A stretch of DNA of 59,261 nt from Bacteroidia bacterium. GTDB taxonomy: Bacteria; Bacteroidota; Bacteroidia; Bacteroidales; UBA932. Under the pieces are notes generated by a model. That model made no database searches. It was not told where the DNA came from and worked only from the letters and a program-made list of their open reading frames with translations. The position numbers and the translations under genes were made by a program. The stretch is from contig JAGKTT010000012.1 of the NCBI GenBank assembly GCA_021153285.1, positions 1 through 59,261 on the forward strand, written 5' to 3'. This document shows, piece by piece, positions 23,416-32,356 of this stretch (within the stretch, counting starts at the first letter, position 1; each line of letters opens with the position of its first letter).

Positions 23416-24120
23416 ATGGAAAAGAAGAACGAAACCCCAATCAAGACTCAGGTTTACAACCTCGTTATCCTCGATAAGTCAGGCTCAATGGAGTCAATCC
23501 GCAAGGAGGCTATCGACGGATATAATGAAACACTCGGCAGCATTCGTGCGGCCCAGCTCAAGCATCTCGACACTCAGGATCATTTCGTTTCTCTTGCTGC
23601 GTTCTGCGATTGTGGTATCGATATGATTTATGACAAGACTCCTATCAAGGACGCTGAGAAGCTTACTTTCAAAGATTATGATCCTTGCTGCTGCACTCCA
23701 CTTTTTGACGCTATCGGAAAGACTGTCAAGAAGATCCGGAAGGATACGAAGGATGTTGAGGATGCTGCAGTTCTCGTTACAATCATTACAGACGGCTATG
23801 AGAATTCATCAAAGGAATGGACTGGTCCTATGGTGAAGAAACTCATCGACGAGTGCAAGAAAGAAGGCTGGATGTTCTCATTCATCGGAGCTGGTGAAGA
23901 TGTGGTCAAGGTTGCAACAACTATCTCTATCACGAATACTGTTGTTTGGGAGCAGACATCAGAAGGTACTGCAGCAATGTTTGAGAACGAGAACCAGGCA
24001 CGCAATCGTTTCTATGATAAGATGGCTGCTCCTTGTTGCAGTGCTCCAATGACATTGGAAGAACGTAAGGCAATGAAGAGAAGACTGGCAGAGGAATACT
24101 ATGACGAGGATAAGAAGTAG
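23416..24120 (+). CDS. von Willebrand factor A domain protein, copy 2
   Basis: Protein of 234 residues, same length as copy 1 at 14123 and differing at about 12 positions, mostly conservative (for example TWDKYDP to TFKDYDP, CCGAP to CCSAP). The metal site (DKSGSM, CCCTPLFDAIG, TDGYENSS) is intact. Many of the nucleotide differences are at third codon positions, so the frame has been kept by selection while all other genes of this second cassette have decayed. It may bind the same partners as copy 1 or compete with it. Directly after its stop the remnants of the WYL gene begin. Confidence 0.85.
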   Translation: MEKKNETPIKTQVYNLVILDKSGSMESIRKEAIDGYNETLGSIRAAQLKHLDTQDHFVSLAAFCDCGIDMIYDKTPIKDAEKLTFKDYDPCCCTPLFDAIGKTVKKIRKDTKDVEDAAVLVTIITDGYENSSKEWTGPMVKKLIDECKKEGWMFSFIGAGEDVVKVATTISITNTVVWEQTSEGTAAMFENENQARNRFYDKMAAPCCSAPMTLEERKAMKRRLAEEYYDEDKK

Positions 24121-24129
24121 AATTCCGTA

Positions 24130-24393
24130 TCCTTCTGGAGCCTTACTACTTAAAGCCGTACAATAAGCGTTGGTATGCTCTTTACACTTGCATCTATCTT
24201 CAAATATCAGAGGATAAATATGTCTATGATATAGACTTTGATCCTGCAGGTCGGTTCAAGAACTGCTACAGTATCGTAAGAGATAAGGATGTGCCTATAG
24301 AGACCGTTGTCATCAGGGCTTTCTGCCAGAAGGCGAACTGTCTTTGCGATCTTCCTTTTCACTATAGTCAGAAAGAGATTGCTACAGAAGAAG
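24130..24393 (+). pseudogene. remnant of a WYL-regulator gene (second cassette)
   Basis: Matches 16262-16570 of the first cassette with an internal deletion of about 70 bases after NKRWYAL. It preserves TGG for the WYL-motif Trp. The N-terminal DNA-binding half and the end are missing. Confidence 0.8.
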
Positions 24394-24582
24394 ATTTTTG
24401 AAAATACTCTCTTTGTCAATGGCAACGAATCATTAGGAATGACTATGCTGGATTTTTGGAAATATCAGTATAGTAATATCTTTGATATGCAAGAATATAT
24501 CGCGGAATTTATCGTGGGAAAGGCATTGGGAATCGAAGAACCAATGAATTGAGATGGTTGGACTTTATGTGATATTGAGTAT
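24394..24582 (+). pseudogene. remnant of the PD-(D/E)XK-like gene (second cassette)
   Basis: Matches 16735-16920. It retains NTLFVNGNESLG and the helix EYIAEFIVGKALGI, then a stop (AGA to TGA) at the codon after NEPIN/EPMN. It ends before the EVK motif. Confidence 0.8.
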
Positions 24583-24778
24583 GTCGTCTTTGTAAGGATT
24601 CCCACCCTGACTGACAGGTATATATCAGCATTTTCATTAAAAGGAACGAGAAATAATGGAAAAGACAATTAAAATCAAGATGTAGAAGGTTAGGAATGCA
24701 GTTATATTCCTACCGAGAGCGGCAAGAAACGAAGATCAAACAGATTTTAACAACACTAGAAAGAGCAATAGAGCGATC
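24583..24778 (+). pseudogene. remnants of the HIRAN, EVE-like and HD genes (second cassette)
   Basis: 24583-24656 matches the 3' end of the HIRAN gene (17650-17722), including the TAATG overlap. 24656-24740 joins the first and last bases of the EVE-like gene with the middle deleted and GAG changed to TAG. 24741-24775 matches the first codons of the HD gene. The gene order is as in the first cassette. Confidence 0.75.
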
Positions 24779-24815
24779 TTGAGGGTAATATGGATTTAAC
24801 GAGAATCGGGAATAT

Positions 24816-25301
24816 GTCGGGGCTATAATTTGATAACGGACTGAGATGTTTTGAGTTCAAAATATGAGATTTTGCCCAATGCGTCGAAGCATAGTATTGT
24901 AGTTGGTTGTGCCAGTAAACGTAGTATGAGAATGTTTTATTCTGTTTTGCATTTTACGTATAAGAACCAACTGCTTTCTTGTTACCTTTAAAAAGAATGC
25001 CTGATCAGCTATAAAATTAAGATAAGGTAACATTATATCGACAAAAATCGTTAAATTTGTATTGTCATAGTCGGAAATGTGCTATGATAAATACATAAAA
25101 TAGCGTTTTTCTGTTATTCTAGTCATAAGAAACTACCACTTTCAATTTGACATACGGGGATAATAGACACGAAACATCTGCGTCTCAGCGTATGTCGTGG
25201 ATATATGTATCGTGGATATATGGTAGTATCATAATGGCGGATGAACATACCAACGCATTTTAGGTGTTGATAATCATAATAATCAATAAAAACTAACAGT
25301 T
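24816..25301. other. AT-rich gap with decayed repeat at its start
   Basis: 24816-24870 resembles 19780-19835 from beyond hepT, so the duplication reached past the toxin-antitoxin pair. The remaining 430 bases hold no gene that I can support; a direct repeat GTATCGTGGATATAT-like (CGTGGATATATG twice, near 25196 and 25212) is present. The right edge of the island is probably here. Confidence 0.5.
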
Positions 25302-26057
25302 ATGAAGAAATTTATTTATGTTTTGGCTGCTATGGTTTTATCAATGGGTGCAGCTGATGCTCAGGATTTAATCACTAAGAAGAATGGCGAGGATATTAAG
25401 GCTAAGGTTCTTGAGGTTACTCCAGATGAAGTTAAGTACAAACTTTATGATGAACCAAATGGCGTGACATATACAACTAGAAAGTCAGAGCTCTTGATAA
25501 TTCGTTATGAGTCTGGTAGAAACGAGGTGTTTAACCAGCAGTCTACTTCAAACCTTTATTACACAGATCGTGAGCCGCTTGAAAATCTTAGGCCAAATAT
25601 GAGATATAAAGAGCTCAAGAGATTGTATAACCATAAAGAGTATGAGGCAGCATTGGCAGATAGATATAGCCCGGGCTGGACAGGTGTTGCTTCTGCAGTT
25701 ATTCCAGGTCTTGGCGAGTGTATCAATGGAGAATGGGGCCGTGGTTTGGGTAAATTCTTTGGTAATCTAGCTTTGGTGACAACTGCTAATGTTTTCGTAC
25801 AGAAAAGCTATGTTGACCCTTACCCTACCTGGCAGGCAGATATCGTAGTTGGTGCCGCATTTTATGTAGCAGCTCTTGGTCTTGATATTTGGAGTATTGT
25901 TGACGCAGTGAGAATCGCTAAAGTTAAGAATATGTATGAGCAGGATCTTAAGAAAACTTATGCTGTTGATGTCGACCTCTATCCATCAGTAGATTATATT
26001 CAGTTGGCAAGTGGTGTTCAGCCAACTACAGGATTCACATTTTCTGTGAGATTCTAG
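25302..26057 (+). CDS. secreted conserved Bacteroidales protein (DUF5683-like)
   Basis: Exported protein of 251 residues with a signal peptide (MKKFIYVLAAMVLSMGAADA). The N-terminal part, DLITKKNGEDIKAKVLEVTP then VKYKLYDEPNG, is a repeat often found in Bacteroidales envelope proteins. The middle segment SPGWTGVASAVIPGLGECIN followed by GRGLGKFFGNLAL and further hydrophobic stretches resembles DUF5683-type membrane domains. The function is unknown. It is transcribed alone and is the first gene after the island with normal codon use for highly expressed core genes. Confidence 0.7.
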   Translation: MKKFIYVLAAMVLSMGAADAQDLITKKNGEDIKAKVLEVTPDEVKYKLYDEPNGVTYTTRKSELLIIRYESGRNEVFNQQSTSNLYYTDREPLENLRPNMRYKELKRLYNHKEYEAALADRYSPGWTGVASAVIPGLGECINGEWGRGLGKFFGNLALVTTANVFVQKSYVDPYPTWQADIVVGAAFYVAALGLDIWSIVDAVRIAKVKNMYEQDLKKTYAVDVDLYPSVDYIQLASGVQPTTGFTFSVRF

Positions 26058-26078
26058 ACCTAATTATATTATATAGAT

Positions 26079-26107
26079 AGGAGGCTGACGAACTTAGTCA
26101 GCCTCCT
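26079..26107. terminator. bidirectional terminator
   Basis: AGGAGGCTGAC (26079-26089) and GTCAGCCTCCT (26097-26107) form a perfect 11-bp stem with a seven-base loop, followed by TTTTATTT, between convergent genes. Confidence 0.85.
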
Positions 26108-26134
26108 TTTATTTGTACTTTTTGTCTATATTAA

Positions 26135-27469
26135 TTATCCGAGAGTATAACCCTCTCTGTAAGTGTATTTCACGAGTCTGTGATTCATCAGCTCGTCATC
26201 ATTGACGAATACCTGCTTGTCAGGATCCCACTCGATTGCGTGCTTTACTTCGTTTGCGATATTTCCAAGTGTACAGGCTGTGCAAGTGCTGTGACCGTAT
26301 TCGACAGGACAGTTCGGGTCTTTTCGAGATCTCATACTGTCAATGAATATCTGGTAATGTACCGGAGCTTCTTCATATTCACCAGTGCTGTTTTCTCTTA
26401 CGAACATCAGTTCCGGTGACGAGGCGTGGTATTGTGATCTTGTAACTTCGATCCATCCTTTCTCGCCTTCGAAACGTACTCCGTTTTCCTGGGAAACAGG
26501 AAGCGGTTCCTCTGTCATAACAACGCCGTTGTCGTAGATCCAGGTGATGTATTCTGCACCATCAACTCCAGCCGGAATGACCTTTACAGGACCTCTGCCA
26601 TCCATTCCTATGGCCCACTGGGCGATATCTATCATATGGGCACCCCAGTCTGTTGTAAAGCCTCCACCGGTTTCACGATACCATCTCCACGCTCCCCAGC
26701 AGTGCTCGTCCTTTCTAGGATCGAGATAGATAGGAGGATTCATATCATCATTGTAGTGGACGTAGAGCGGAAGAGGTCCCAGCCATTTGTCCCAGTCCAG
26801 TCCTTCAGGGATTCTTGTACGAGGAAGGTCGTATGGGGTAGGAGGAGCTCCGAATTTTGCCTTGATCTTAAGTATCTTGCCGAGTCTGCCTTCCTGAACC
26901 ATCTTCACAGCGTGCTGGAATGCCGGATCGGAGCGCTGCTGGCTTCCTACCTGAAGGATGCGATTGTTGTTTCTTACCGCCTTGACAAGTTCCTGTCCTT
27001 CGAATATTGTCAATGTGAGCGGCTTCTCGAGATATACATCCTTTCCAGCATTCAGAGCAGCAATAGCTATTGCGGCGTGCCAGTGGTCCGGTGTTGCGAT
27101 TATAACTGCGTGAATGTCAGGATCAGCGATGAGACTTTCGTATGAGTCATATATCTTGATGTCAGACTCAATGCCCATTTCTTTGTAGATGGCGCCGATA
27201 TCATTAGCAAAACGTGTGCATTTGTCCTGATAGACATCTGCGCATCCTGTAATCTTTACATTAGGAATCTTTGTAAATCCTCTTGAGACTGAAAGTGCCT
27301 GACGTCCCAGACCGATAGCTCCTACATTGATGGTGTCGCCGAATGGATTGGTCTTCAGACTTGATTTCTTGCTTTCTTTTCCTGCTTGGTTTGCGCAACT
27401 GCCGAGTACTAGAGTACCGGCAAGACCAAGTGCAGATGTCTTGAGGAATCCTCTTCTGTCAAGTGCCAT
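26135..27469 (-). CDS. Gfo/Idh/MocA-family oxidoreductase with Tat signal
   Basis: NAD(P)-dependent oxidoreductase-type protein of 444 residues. The N terminus carries a twin-arginine signal (DRRGFLKTSALGLAG) with a lipobox-like LGSCAN after it, as usual for the Bacteroidales branch that acts in the periplasm on glycans. The dinucleotide site is VGAIGLGRQAL, and EKPLT (Lys) is the family catalytic segment. Recent members of this branch are glycosidases or epimerase partners, so simple dehydrogenation is not certain. It is divergent from a sugar-phosphate isomerase-like lipoprotein gene, a frequent pairing for sugar or inositol handling. Confidence 0.88.
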   Translation of the reverse strand: MALDRRGFLKTSALGLAGTLVLGSCANQAGKESKKSSLKTNPFGDTINVGAIGLGRQALSVSRGFTKIPNVKITGCADVYQDKCTRFANDIGAIYKEMGIESDIKIYDSYESLIADPDIHAVIIATPDHWHAAIAIAALNAGKDVYLEKPLTLTIFEGQELVKAVRNNNRILQVGSQQRSDPAFQHAVKMVQEGRLGKILKIKAKFGAPPTPYDLPRTRIPEGLDWDKWLGPLPLYVHYNDDMNPPIYLDPRKDEHCWGAWRWYRETGGGFTTDWGAHMIDIAQWAIGMDGRGPVKVIPAGVDGAEYITWIYDNGVVMTEEPLPVSQENGVRFEGEKGWIEVTRSQYHASSPELMFVRENSTGEYEEAPVHYQIFIDSMRSRKDPNCPVEYGHSTCTACTLGNIANEVKHAIEWDPDKQVFVNDDELMNHRLVKYTYREGYTLG

Positions 27470-27613
27470 AGTATATTAGTTTTAGTGGTTGTCCATCTTT
27501 AGATGCATATGCTTACAAATTTATACATTTTATATATTATATACAAAGTGTTGCATATAATTTATAAATTCCTTGTATCTTTACTGCAACAAATCATATA
27601 ATTAGTTAAGACT

Positions 27614-28513
27614 ATGAAAATTACTAAGATTTTTACTGTAGTTCTTGCAGTGGCAGCCGCCGTTTCGTGTGCGCCAAAGAATACAGCAACAGAGGAACTT
27701 CCGGTTGCACTTCAGCTTTATAGTGTGAGAGGTGATCTGGAGGCAGATTTCCTGGGAACATTATGCAAGGTCAGCGAGATCGGTTACGACGGTGTCGAAT
27801 TTGCCGGACTGTATGGCTATGAACCTGCGCAGATCAAACATTGGTGTGATTCATTGGGACTTGTTCCGGTTTCTGCACACGTTCCGTTGGCAGAGATGCT
27901 TGCTGACATAGATAAGGTTATTGCAGACTATAAGACTATAGGATGTGAGTATATTGTAGTTCCGTACGTAACAGACGAACGCCGCCCAGGTGGTGAACTC
28001 TTTATGCAGATAATAGAAGAAATCCGTGCAATAGGTCAGAAGGCAAAGGATGCTGGTCTTGTTCTTCTTTACCATAACCACGATTTTGAATTCGCGAAGC
28101 TTGAAAACGGTCAGTGCGGTCTTGACTATCTGTATGAAAATGTACCGGCAGACCTTCTCCAGACTGAGCTTGATCAGTGCTGGCTTAAGTATGCCGGATA
28201 TGATCCGGTAGAATATCTCCAGAAATATTCAGGCCGCTCACCTGTAGTTCATCTCAAGGATTTCTATGTGCAGGGAGAGCAGGAGGGTGATCCATACGCT
28301 CTTATCGGTCTTGATGAAGGAGAGAAGAAGGCTAATACCGCTTTTGAATTCCGTCCACTCGGACACGGACTTCAGGATATTCCTTCCATCATTGCAGCAT
28401 CTGAGGCAGCAGGAAGCAAATGGCTTGTTGTAGAGCAGGATAACCCTAGTATGGGCAAGACTCCTTTCGAGTCTGTACAGATGAGTATGGATTATCTCAA
28501 CTCATTGAAATAA
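27614..28513 (+). CDS. sugar phosphate isomerase/epimerase-like lipoprotein
   Basis: Protein of 299 residues with a lipoprotein signal (TVVLAVAAAVSCAPKN, Cys at residue 20), then an AP-endonuclease-2/xylose-isomerase TIM barrel. Metal-binding segments include LYHNHDFEF, ELDQCWLKYAG and VVHLKDFY. Proteins of this group act with Gfo/Idh oxidoreductases on inositols and keto-sugars, which fits the divergent neighbour. Being lipid-anchored, it probably works in the periplasm. The substrate cannot be told from the sequence. Confidence 0.83.
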   Translation: MKITKIFTVVLAVAAAVSCAPKNTATEELPVALQLYSVRGDLEADFLGTLCKVSEIGYDGVEFAGLYGYEPAQIKHWCDSLGLVPVSAHVPLAEMLADIDKVIADYKTIGCEYIVVPYVTDERRPGGELFMQIIEEIRAIGQKAKDAGLVLLYHNHDFEFAKLENGQCGLDYLYENVPADLLQTELDQCWLKYAGYDPVEYLQKYSGRSPVVHLKDFYVQGEQEGDPYALIGLDEGEKKANTAFEFRPLGHGLQDIPSIIAASEAAGSKWLVVEQDNPSMGKTPFESVQMSMDYLNSLK

Positions 28514-28531
28514 TCCCGACCAATATGCAAG

Positions 28532-28564
28532 ACAGTCAGAGGCGTCGTCCGCGCTTCTGACTGT
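28532..28564 (+). terminator. terminator after the isomerase gene
   Basis: ACAGTCAG (28532-28539) pairs with CTGACTGT (28557-28564); the inner GCG/CGC pairs extend the stem, and TCTTG follows. The T-tract is short. Confidence 0.6.
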
Positions 28565-28772
28565 TCTTGTATATATACATCAGATCTTGTGATATCTATT
28601 ATAGGATTAGTCCCAGAAGTATGTGTTTCATAAATAAGTTGTACCTTTTGTATCTATGAAATAGGGACTTTAGCAAAAATACCATTGCGAAAAACTGAAA
28701 TTTATCGTGAAGTTCCTATATTTGTGTTCCGGGGCCTTGTCGGGCTTTGAACATACTTTAATCTCATCTGAT

Positions 28773-29555
28773 ATGAAACGTGTGATAATATTTCTGTATT
28801 CTCTCTTGATTTCCACTGTAATGCTGGCAAATCATCCGACACCCTATATGCAGAAAGGAGCCTCTCTGATCGCGAAAGGTAAATATAAAGAGGCTGTGGC
28901 TCAGTTTGATAAAGTGATCGGGAAATGGTGTGAATACGGTGCGGCATACGACTATCGATGCTATTGCAATATCCAGCTGGGGAATATTGATGCTGCTGTT
29001 GATGATCTGGTCAGAGCTTTGCGTACCGGAAAGGAAAGAGAAAAGTCAATGGAAATGTTCGACAGACTTTCTGCAATGGCAACAGAGAAGGTTATCGAGG
29101 CATTGCTCGAAGAATGTGCCGTCAATCCTCTCAGGAGAAATCTGCATTATTATCTGGGGCTGGCCTGTCAGATGGCCGGAGATATGGATAAGGCGGCAGA
29201 AGCCTTTGCTGAATCTTCCAAGGAATACGGAGGATACAAGGTCAGGGCAAGGCTCTATACACCATCGTTTTTCAGAAGCAGTGATCCTGATGAATTCGGA
29301 AACTGGACCCGTACTCAGATGAGGTATCCTGACATAGCCAAGGCTAATGAGTACGATGGAAGCGTCAAGTGTTCGTTCTGGATCGATGAAAAAGGTAACG
29401 TGAAGGATATAAGAGTCGTTGAAGATGTGCATTATGATATGGATTCGCAGTTAGTCGGAGTGATAGAGAAATCGCCTTTGTGGACCCCTGCTACAGCTGA
29501 TACAGAACCGGTCAGATCATTCCATACATTCACTATGAATTATATCTTGAATTAA
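28773..29555 (+). CDS. secreted TPR protein with TonB-C-like domain
   Basis: Exported protein of 260 residues. A signal peptide (MKRVIIFLYSLLISTVMLA) is followed by tetratricopeptide-type helices (AKGKYKEAVAQFDKVIG, then AAVDDLVRALRTGKE and AGDMDKAAEAFAESS). The C-terminal portion of about 90 residues (SVKCSFWIDEKGNVKDIRVV) is a TonB C-terminal-like fold. I start at ATG 28773 because it opens the signal peptide; an upstream in-frame codon is within the promoter region. It probably assembles envelope complexes. It is followed four bases later by the alpha/beta-hydrolase gene and likely shares its transcript. Confidence 0.75.
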   Translation: MKRVIIFLYSLLISTVMLANHPTPYMQKGASLIAKGKYKEAVAQFDKVIGKWCEYGAAYDYRCYCNIQLGNIDAAVDDLVRALRTGKEREKSMEMFDRLSAMATEKVIEALLEECAVNPLRRNLHYYLGLACQMAGDMDKAAEAFAESSKEYGGYKVRARLYTPSFFRSSDPDEFGNWTRTQMRYPDIAKANEYDGSVKCSFWIDEKGNVKDIRVVEDVHYDMDSQLVGVIEKSPLWTPATADTEPVRSFHTFTMNYILN

Positions 29556-29559
29556 AATT

Positions 29560-30924
29560 ATGAAAAAGATAGCTTCGCTATTGGTATTCCTGTTACTTGC
29601 AATGTCCTCATATTCGCAAAATGCTGTAATCGACGGAAAATGGTGGGGAAGACTGGAAATAGGAGGGCAGACTCTGACTATTGGTTTTGAGATTCAGCCC
29701 AATGAAAATCAGGCTTTTATGAAAGTGAAGGAGCAAGGTGCGAAGGGAATTCCGGCTGCTCTTCAGAAAGTGACGGCAGATAGCTTGGAAATTTCAATAT
29801 CGGCGATCGGAGCAAGTTATTCAGGCGTACGGTTGAAGGATGATAAGATAGATGGTATATTCTCCCAAAACGGGATGAAATTGGCCTTGTCCCTTCAGCC
29901 AGGAGTGATTCCGGTCAATCGTCCTCAGACCCCGCATCCGCCGTATCCGTATCTGACTGAGGAGGTTATGTTTGAGAATGCATCTGAAGGGGTGATCATT
30001 AGCGGAACATTGACTTATCCGATGATGCATTTCCGATATCCTGCCGGAACTATTCCGGTGGTACTTATGGTGACTGGAAGTGGACAGCAGAATCGTGATG
30101 AGGAATTGTTTGACCATAAGCCTTTTGCAGTGATTGCACACCATCTGGCCATCAATGGAATCGCTTCATTGAGATATGATGACAGGGGAGTCGGAAAGTC
30201 AACAGGGACTCCGGAAAGCATTACTACTCAGAATAATAAGAATGATGCTGCTGCCGGCATTGCATATCTTCGGGGCCTTGGAAAGTTCGGTAAGACCGGA
30301 GTGCTCGGTCATAGTGAAGGTGGTACGATTGCCTTTATGCTTGGAGCGGAAAATGAGGTGGATTTCCTTATTTCATTGGCAGGAGCAGCAGCCAAAGGCA
30401 TAGAGGTAATCATCGGGCAGAATGCGGCAGCGCTCAGACTAAGCGGTTTCTCCGATGCCGTCACAACTGAATACTGCAAGGCTCTCAGAGTGGTTCATAC
30501 AGACAGGGTCAATGGTGTAACTGTTGATAATCCGGCTGATTATGTTTCCAATGTCTGCTTGACGAATAATATTGTTCTTCCTGCGTCGCTGAAAGCAAAT
30601 CTTGAAGCTGTAGTTGCTGCCGCCAATGACTGGTTTACGTATTTTCTTGGCTATGATCCGTCCGATGATATAAAGAATATACGCTGTCCGGTTTTTGCGT
30701 TGAACGGAACTCTCGATATGCAGGTGATCTGCAAGGACAATATCCCGGTCCTCCGAGACAATCTTCCTGAGAATCCGCATAATCAGATCAGGGAATACGA
30801 TTCTCTGAACCATCTCTTTCAGCATTGTACCTTACAGAATTGCCTCCTCTATGGTGCAATAGAAGAAACAATTTCAGAAGAGGTTCTTAACGATATTTCC
30901 GCTTGGATAAATTCCATCAAATAA
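29560..30924 (+). CDS. secreted alpha/beta-hydrolase (serine peptidase or esterase)
   Basis: Protein of 454 residues with a signal peptide (MKKIASLLVFLLLAMSSYS). The first 130 residues form a small beta domain (GKWWGRLEIGGQTLTIGFEI), as in Bacteroidota S33-type hydrolases that precede the catalytic domain with a substrate-binding module. The hydrolase domain shows the oxyanion strand VVLMVTGSGQQNRD, RYDDRGVGKS, the nucleophile elbow GHSEGG and a C-terminal His in SLNHLFQH. The substrate is unknown; the branch includes periplasmic esterases and prolyl-type peptidases. It is co-directional with the TPR gene. Confidence 0.83.
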   Translation: MKKIASLLVFLLLAMSSYSQNAVIDGKWWGRLEIGGQTLTIGFEIQPNENQAFMKVKEQGAKGIPAALQKVTADSLEISISAIGASYSGVRLKDDKIDGIFSQNGMKLALSLQPGVIPVNRPQTPHPPYPYLTEEVMFENASEGVIISGTLTYPMMHFRYPAGTIPVVLMVTGSGQQNRDEELFDHKPFAVIAHHLAINGIASLRYDDRGVGKSTGTPESITTQNNKNDAAAGIAYLRGLGKFGKTGVLGHSEGGTIAFMLGAENEVDFLISLAGAAAKGIEVIIGQNAAALRLSGFSDAVTTEYCKALRVVHTDRVNGVTVDNPADYVSNVCLTNNIVLPASLKANLEAVVAAANDWFTYFLGYDPSDDIKNIRCPVFALNGTLDMQVICKDNIPVLRDNLPENPHNQIREYDSLNHLFQHCTLQNCLLYGAIEETISEEVLNDISAWINSIK

Positions 30925-30972
30925 TCCGGTATTCGGACAAATTCACTATATTCGTGTCAAATTATTGCTACA

Positions 30973-31884
30973 ATGGATTATCAGCAGATTTTAGAGGATA
31001 TATATAAGGAAATTCTTCCTTTTGCCAAGAAGGGAAGCCAGGCGGACTATATTCCGGCTTTGGCTAAAGTGAACCCGGATCAGTTTGGAATGTGTCTGGA
31101 AACCGTTTCCGGGGAAGTTTATCATTTTATGCAGTCAGATACCAGGTTTTCCATCCAGAGTATCACGAAGGTTTTTGCACTTGCTATGTGTCTGTCACTC
31201 AAAGGAGAAGATGTGTGGAAACGAGTCGGTAAAGAACCGTCGGGAACTGCTTTCAATTCCCTTGTGCAGCTGGAAGTGGAGAAGGGAATTCCGAGGAATC
31301 CGTTCATCAATGCCGGTGCTATAGTGATTGCAGATATTCTTCTTTCAGAACTGGAAGATGCGGAAAGTGAGTTCATTGGCTTTGTCAGGTCGTTATGCGG
31401 CAATGATGAAATAGATTATAATGAGGAAGTGGCTCAGTCTGAAAGACAATGCGGATATCTAAATGCTGCTATTGCCAACCTCCTGAAATATTACGGTACG
31501 ATCGAGAATGATATCGAGAAGGTCTTGATGTTCTATTTTAAAATGTGCTCCGTTGAGATGAGCTGCCGGGAACTTGCCAAGGCATTTATGGCATTTACAA
31601 ATCGTCAGCCATTCGATTATGCCGGATATAAACTATCCACTTCGAGAATTAAGCGTCTTAATGCTGTGATGCAGACCTGTGGTTTCTACGATGAGGCCGG
31701 TGAGTTCTCTTATCTGGTCGGTCTGCCTGGAAAGAGTGGTGTGGGAGGAGGTATAGTGGCCATATATCCAATGCGTTACTCGGTGGCTGTGTGGAGTCCG
31801 AGACTTAATTCCAAGGGAAATTCCATTATGGGTATGAAGGCGCTTGAACTGCTTACAACAGCCACGCAGGAATCGATATTTTAG
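30973..31884 (+). CDS. glsA: glutaminase A
   Basis: Cytosolic serine-dependent amidohydrolase of 303 residues that converts glutamine to glutamate and ammonia. The Ser-x-x-Lys catalytic motif is in FSIQSITKVFALA, with NPFINAGAIV and the PGKSGVGGGI segment as further family hallmarks. The full family length is present. It may support acid tolerance or nitrogen balance with the glnN gene elsewhere in the window. A weak -7 box (TATATTCG) lies upstream near 30948; no operon partner is evident. Confidence 0.95.
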   Translation: MDYQQILEDIYKEILPFAKKGSQADYIPALAKVNPDQFGMCLETVSGEVYHFMQSDTRFSIQSITKVFALAMCLSLKGEDVWKRVGKEPSGTAFNSLVQLEVEKGIPRNPFINAGAIVIADILLSELEDAESEFIGFVRSLCGNDEIDYNEEVAQSERQCGYLNAAIANLLKYYGTIENDIEKVLMFYFKMCSVEMSCRELAKAFMAFTNRQPFDYAGYKLSTSRIKRLNAVMQTCGFYDEAGEFSYLVGLPGKSGVGGGIVAIYPMRYSVAVWSPRLNSKGNSIMGMKALELLTTATQESIF

Positions 31885-32096
31885 TTCGTCGGGATTTTTG
31901 CTTTATAACAATCGTTAAGTAAACAGCTTGATTAATTTATATTCTGTAAATTTGGGTGGTCTTGAATTTGCAGAATATTTGTTTTGATTCGGTTGGAGTT
32001 TAGGATTGTTAGATTTTTGTTAATGTGTTCATTATGCTATTCTTACCGTTCATCCTACTTGAATGGAACAGTTATTGCTAATGTCTGAAAAAGCAG

Positions 32097-32104
32097 TACC
32101 TTTG
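32097..32104 (+). promoter_or_regulatory. -7 box in the glsA-cpsB gap
   Basis: TACCTTTG, matching TAnnTTTG; the bases about 33 upstream (GTTATTGC) are close to the -33 box. No gene follows; a candidate small RNA does. Confidence 0.4.
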
Positions 32105-32108
32105 CAAA

Positions 32109-32228
32109 CGAGTTGATCAGAGAGTCGTTCTGAAACTCTCACAACTTATTGGTTATTAGTTTTAGTGTTATTAATTATGTGGTTAGTATGAGGCGTCCCC
32201 GCGTGAGCGGCGAAGTCTCATTTTTTTT
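32109..32228 (+). ncRNA. candidate small RNA, about 120 bases
   Basis: The transcript would begin just after the -7 box. Its 5' end forms AGTTG-ATCA-GAGAGT, loop, ACTCTC-A-CAACT, a two-part hairpin (about 32114-32146). An AT-rich single-stranded stretch follows, and then a hairpin of about 14 pairs with two mismatches (TGAGGCGTCCCCGC, loop GTGA, GCGGCGAAGTCTCA), followed by eight T residues. Promoter, 5' hairpin, linker and terminator are all present without a protein frame. It is listed as a candidate on layout alone. Confidence 0.4.
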
Positions 32229-32255
32229 GCATTCCTGCAAAAAAAATGAGACTTC
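32212..32255. repeat. 20-bp perfect palindrome with four-base loop
   Basis: GAAGTCTCATTTTTTTTGCA (32212-32231) and its exact complement (32236-32255) flank TTCC. Each strand of the arm carries a T8 run, so it offers a T-tract for transcripts from either side; with the hairpin at 32190-32220 it may form a bidirectional terminator. Confidence 0.7.
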
Positions 32256-32286
32256 TGTCTACCCCCGGCTCTCACTGCGTTCGGCC

Positions 32287-32353
32287 TGCCCCCTGGGGCA
32301 AACGGCTTTCGCTGACGCGTATGCCGGACCCGGCCACGGCCTCTGATGAGGCC
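32287..32353. repeat. GC-rich cluster of three short palindromes
   Basis: TGCCCC-CT-GGGGCA (32287-32300), GCCGG-AC-CCGGC (32323-32334) and GGCCTC-TGAT-GAGGCC (32338-32353) follow one another just past the cpsB-like stop codon. The GC content is far above that of the surroundings. It may be an extragenic repeat unit or the 3' end structure of the cpsB-like mRNA. Confidence 0.5.
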
Positions 32354-32356
32354 CTG

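Noticed and set aside
13190..25301. Integrase, transposase or CRISPR array in the island
   Set aside because: I looked for these as the cause of the island and found none; the repeats seen are too few and irregular for a CRISPR array.
32149..32346. 65-codon frame across the palindrome between glsA and the cpsB-like gene
   Set aside because: It runs through terminator-type hairpins and has no protein-like pattern.
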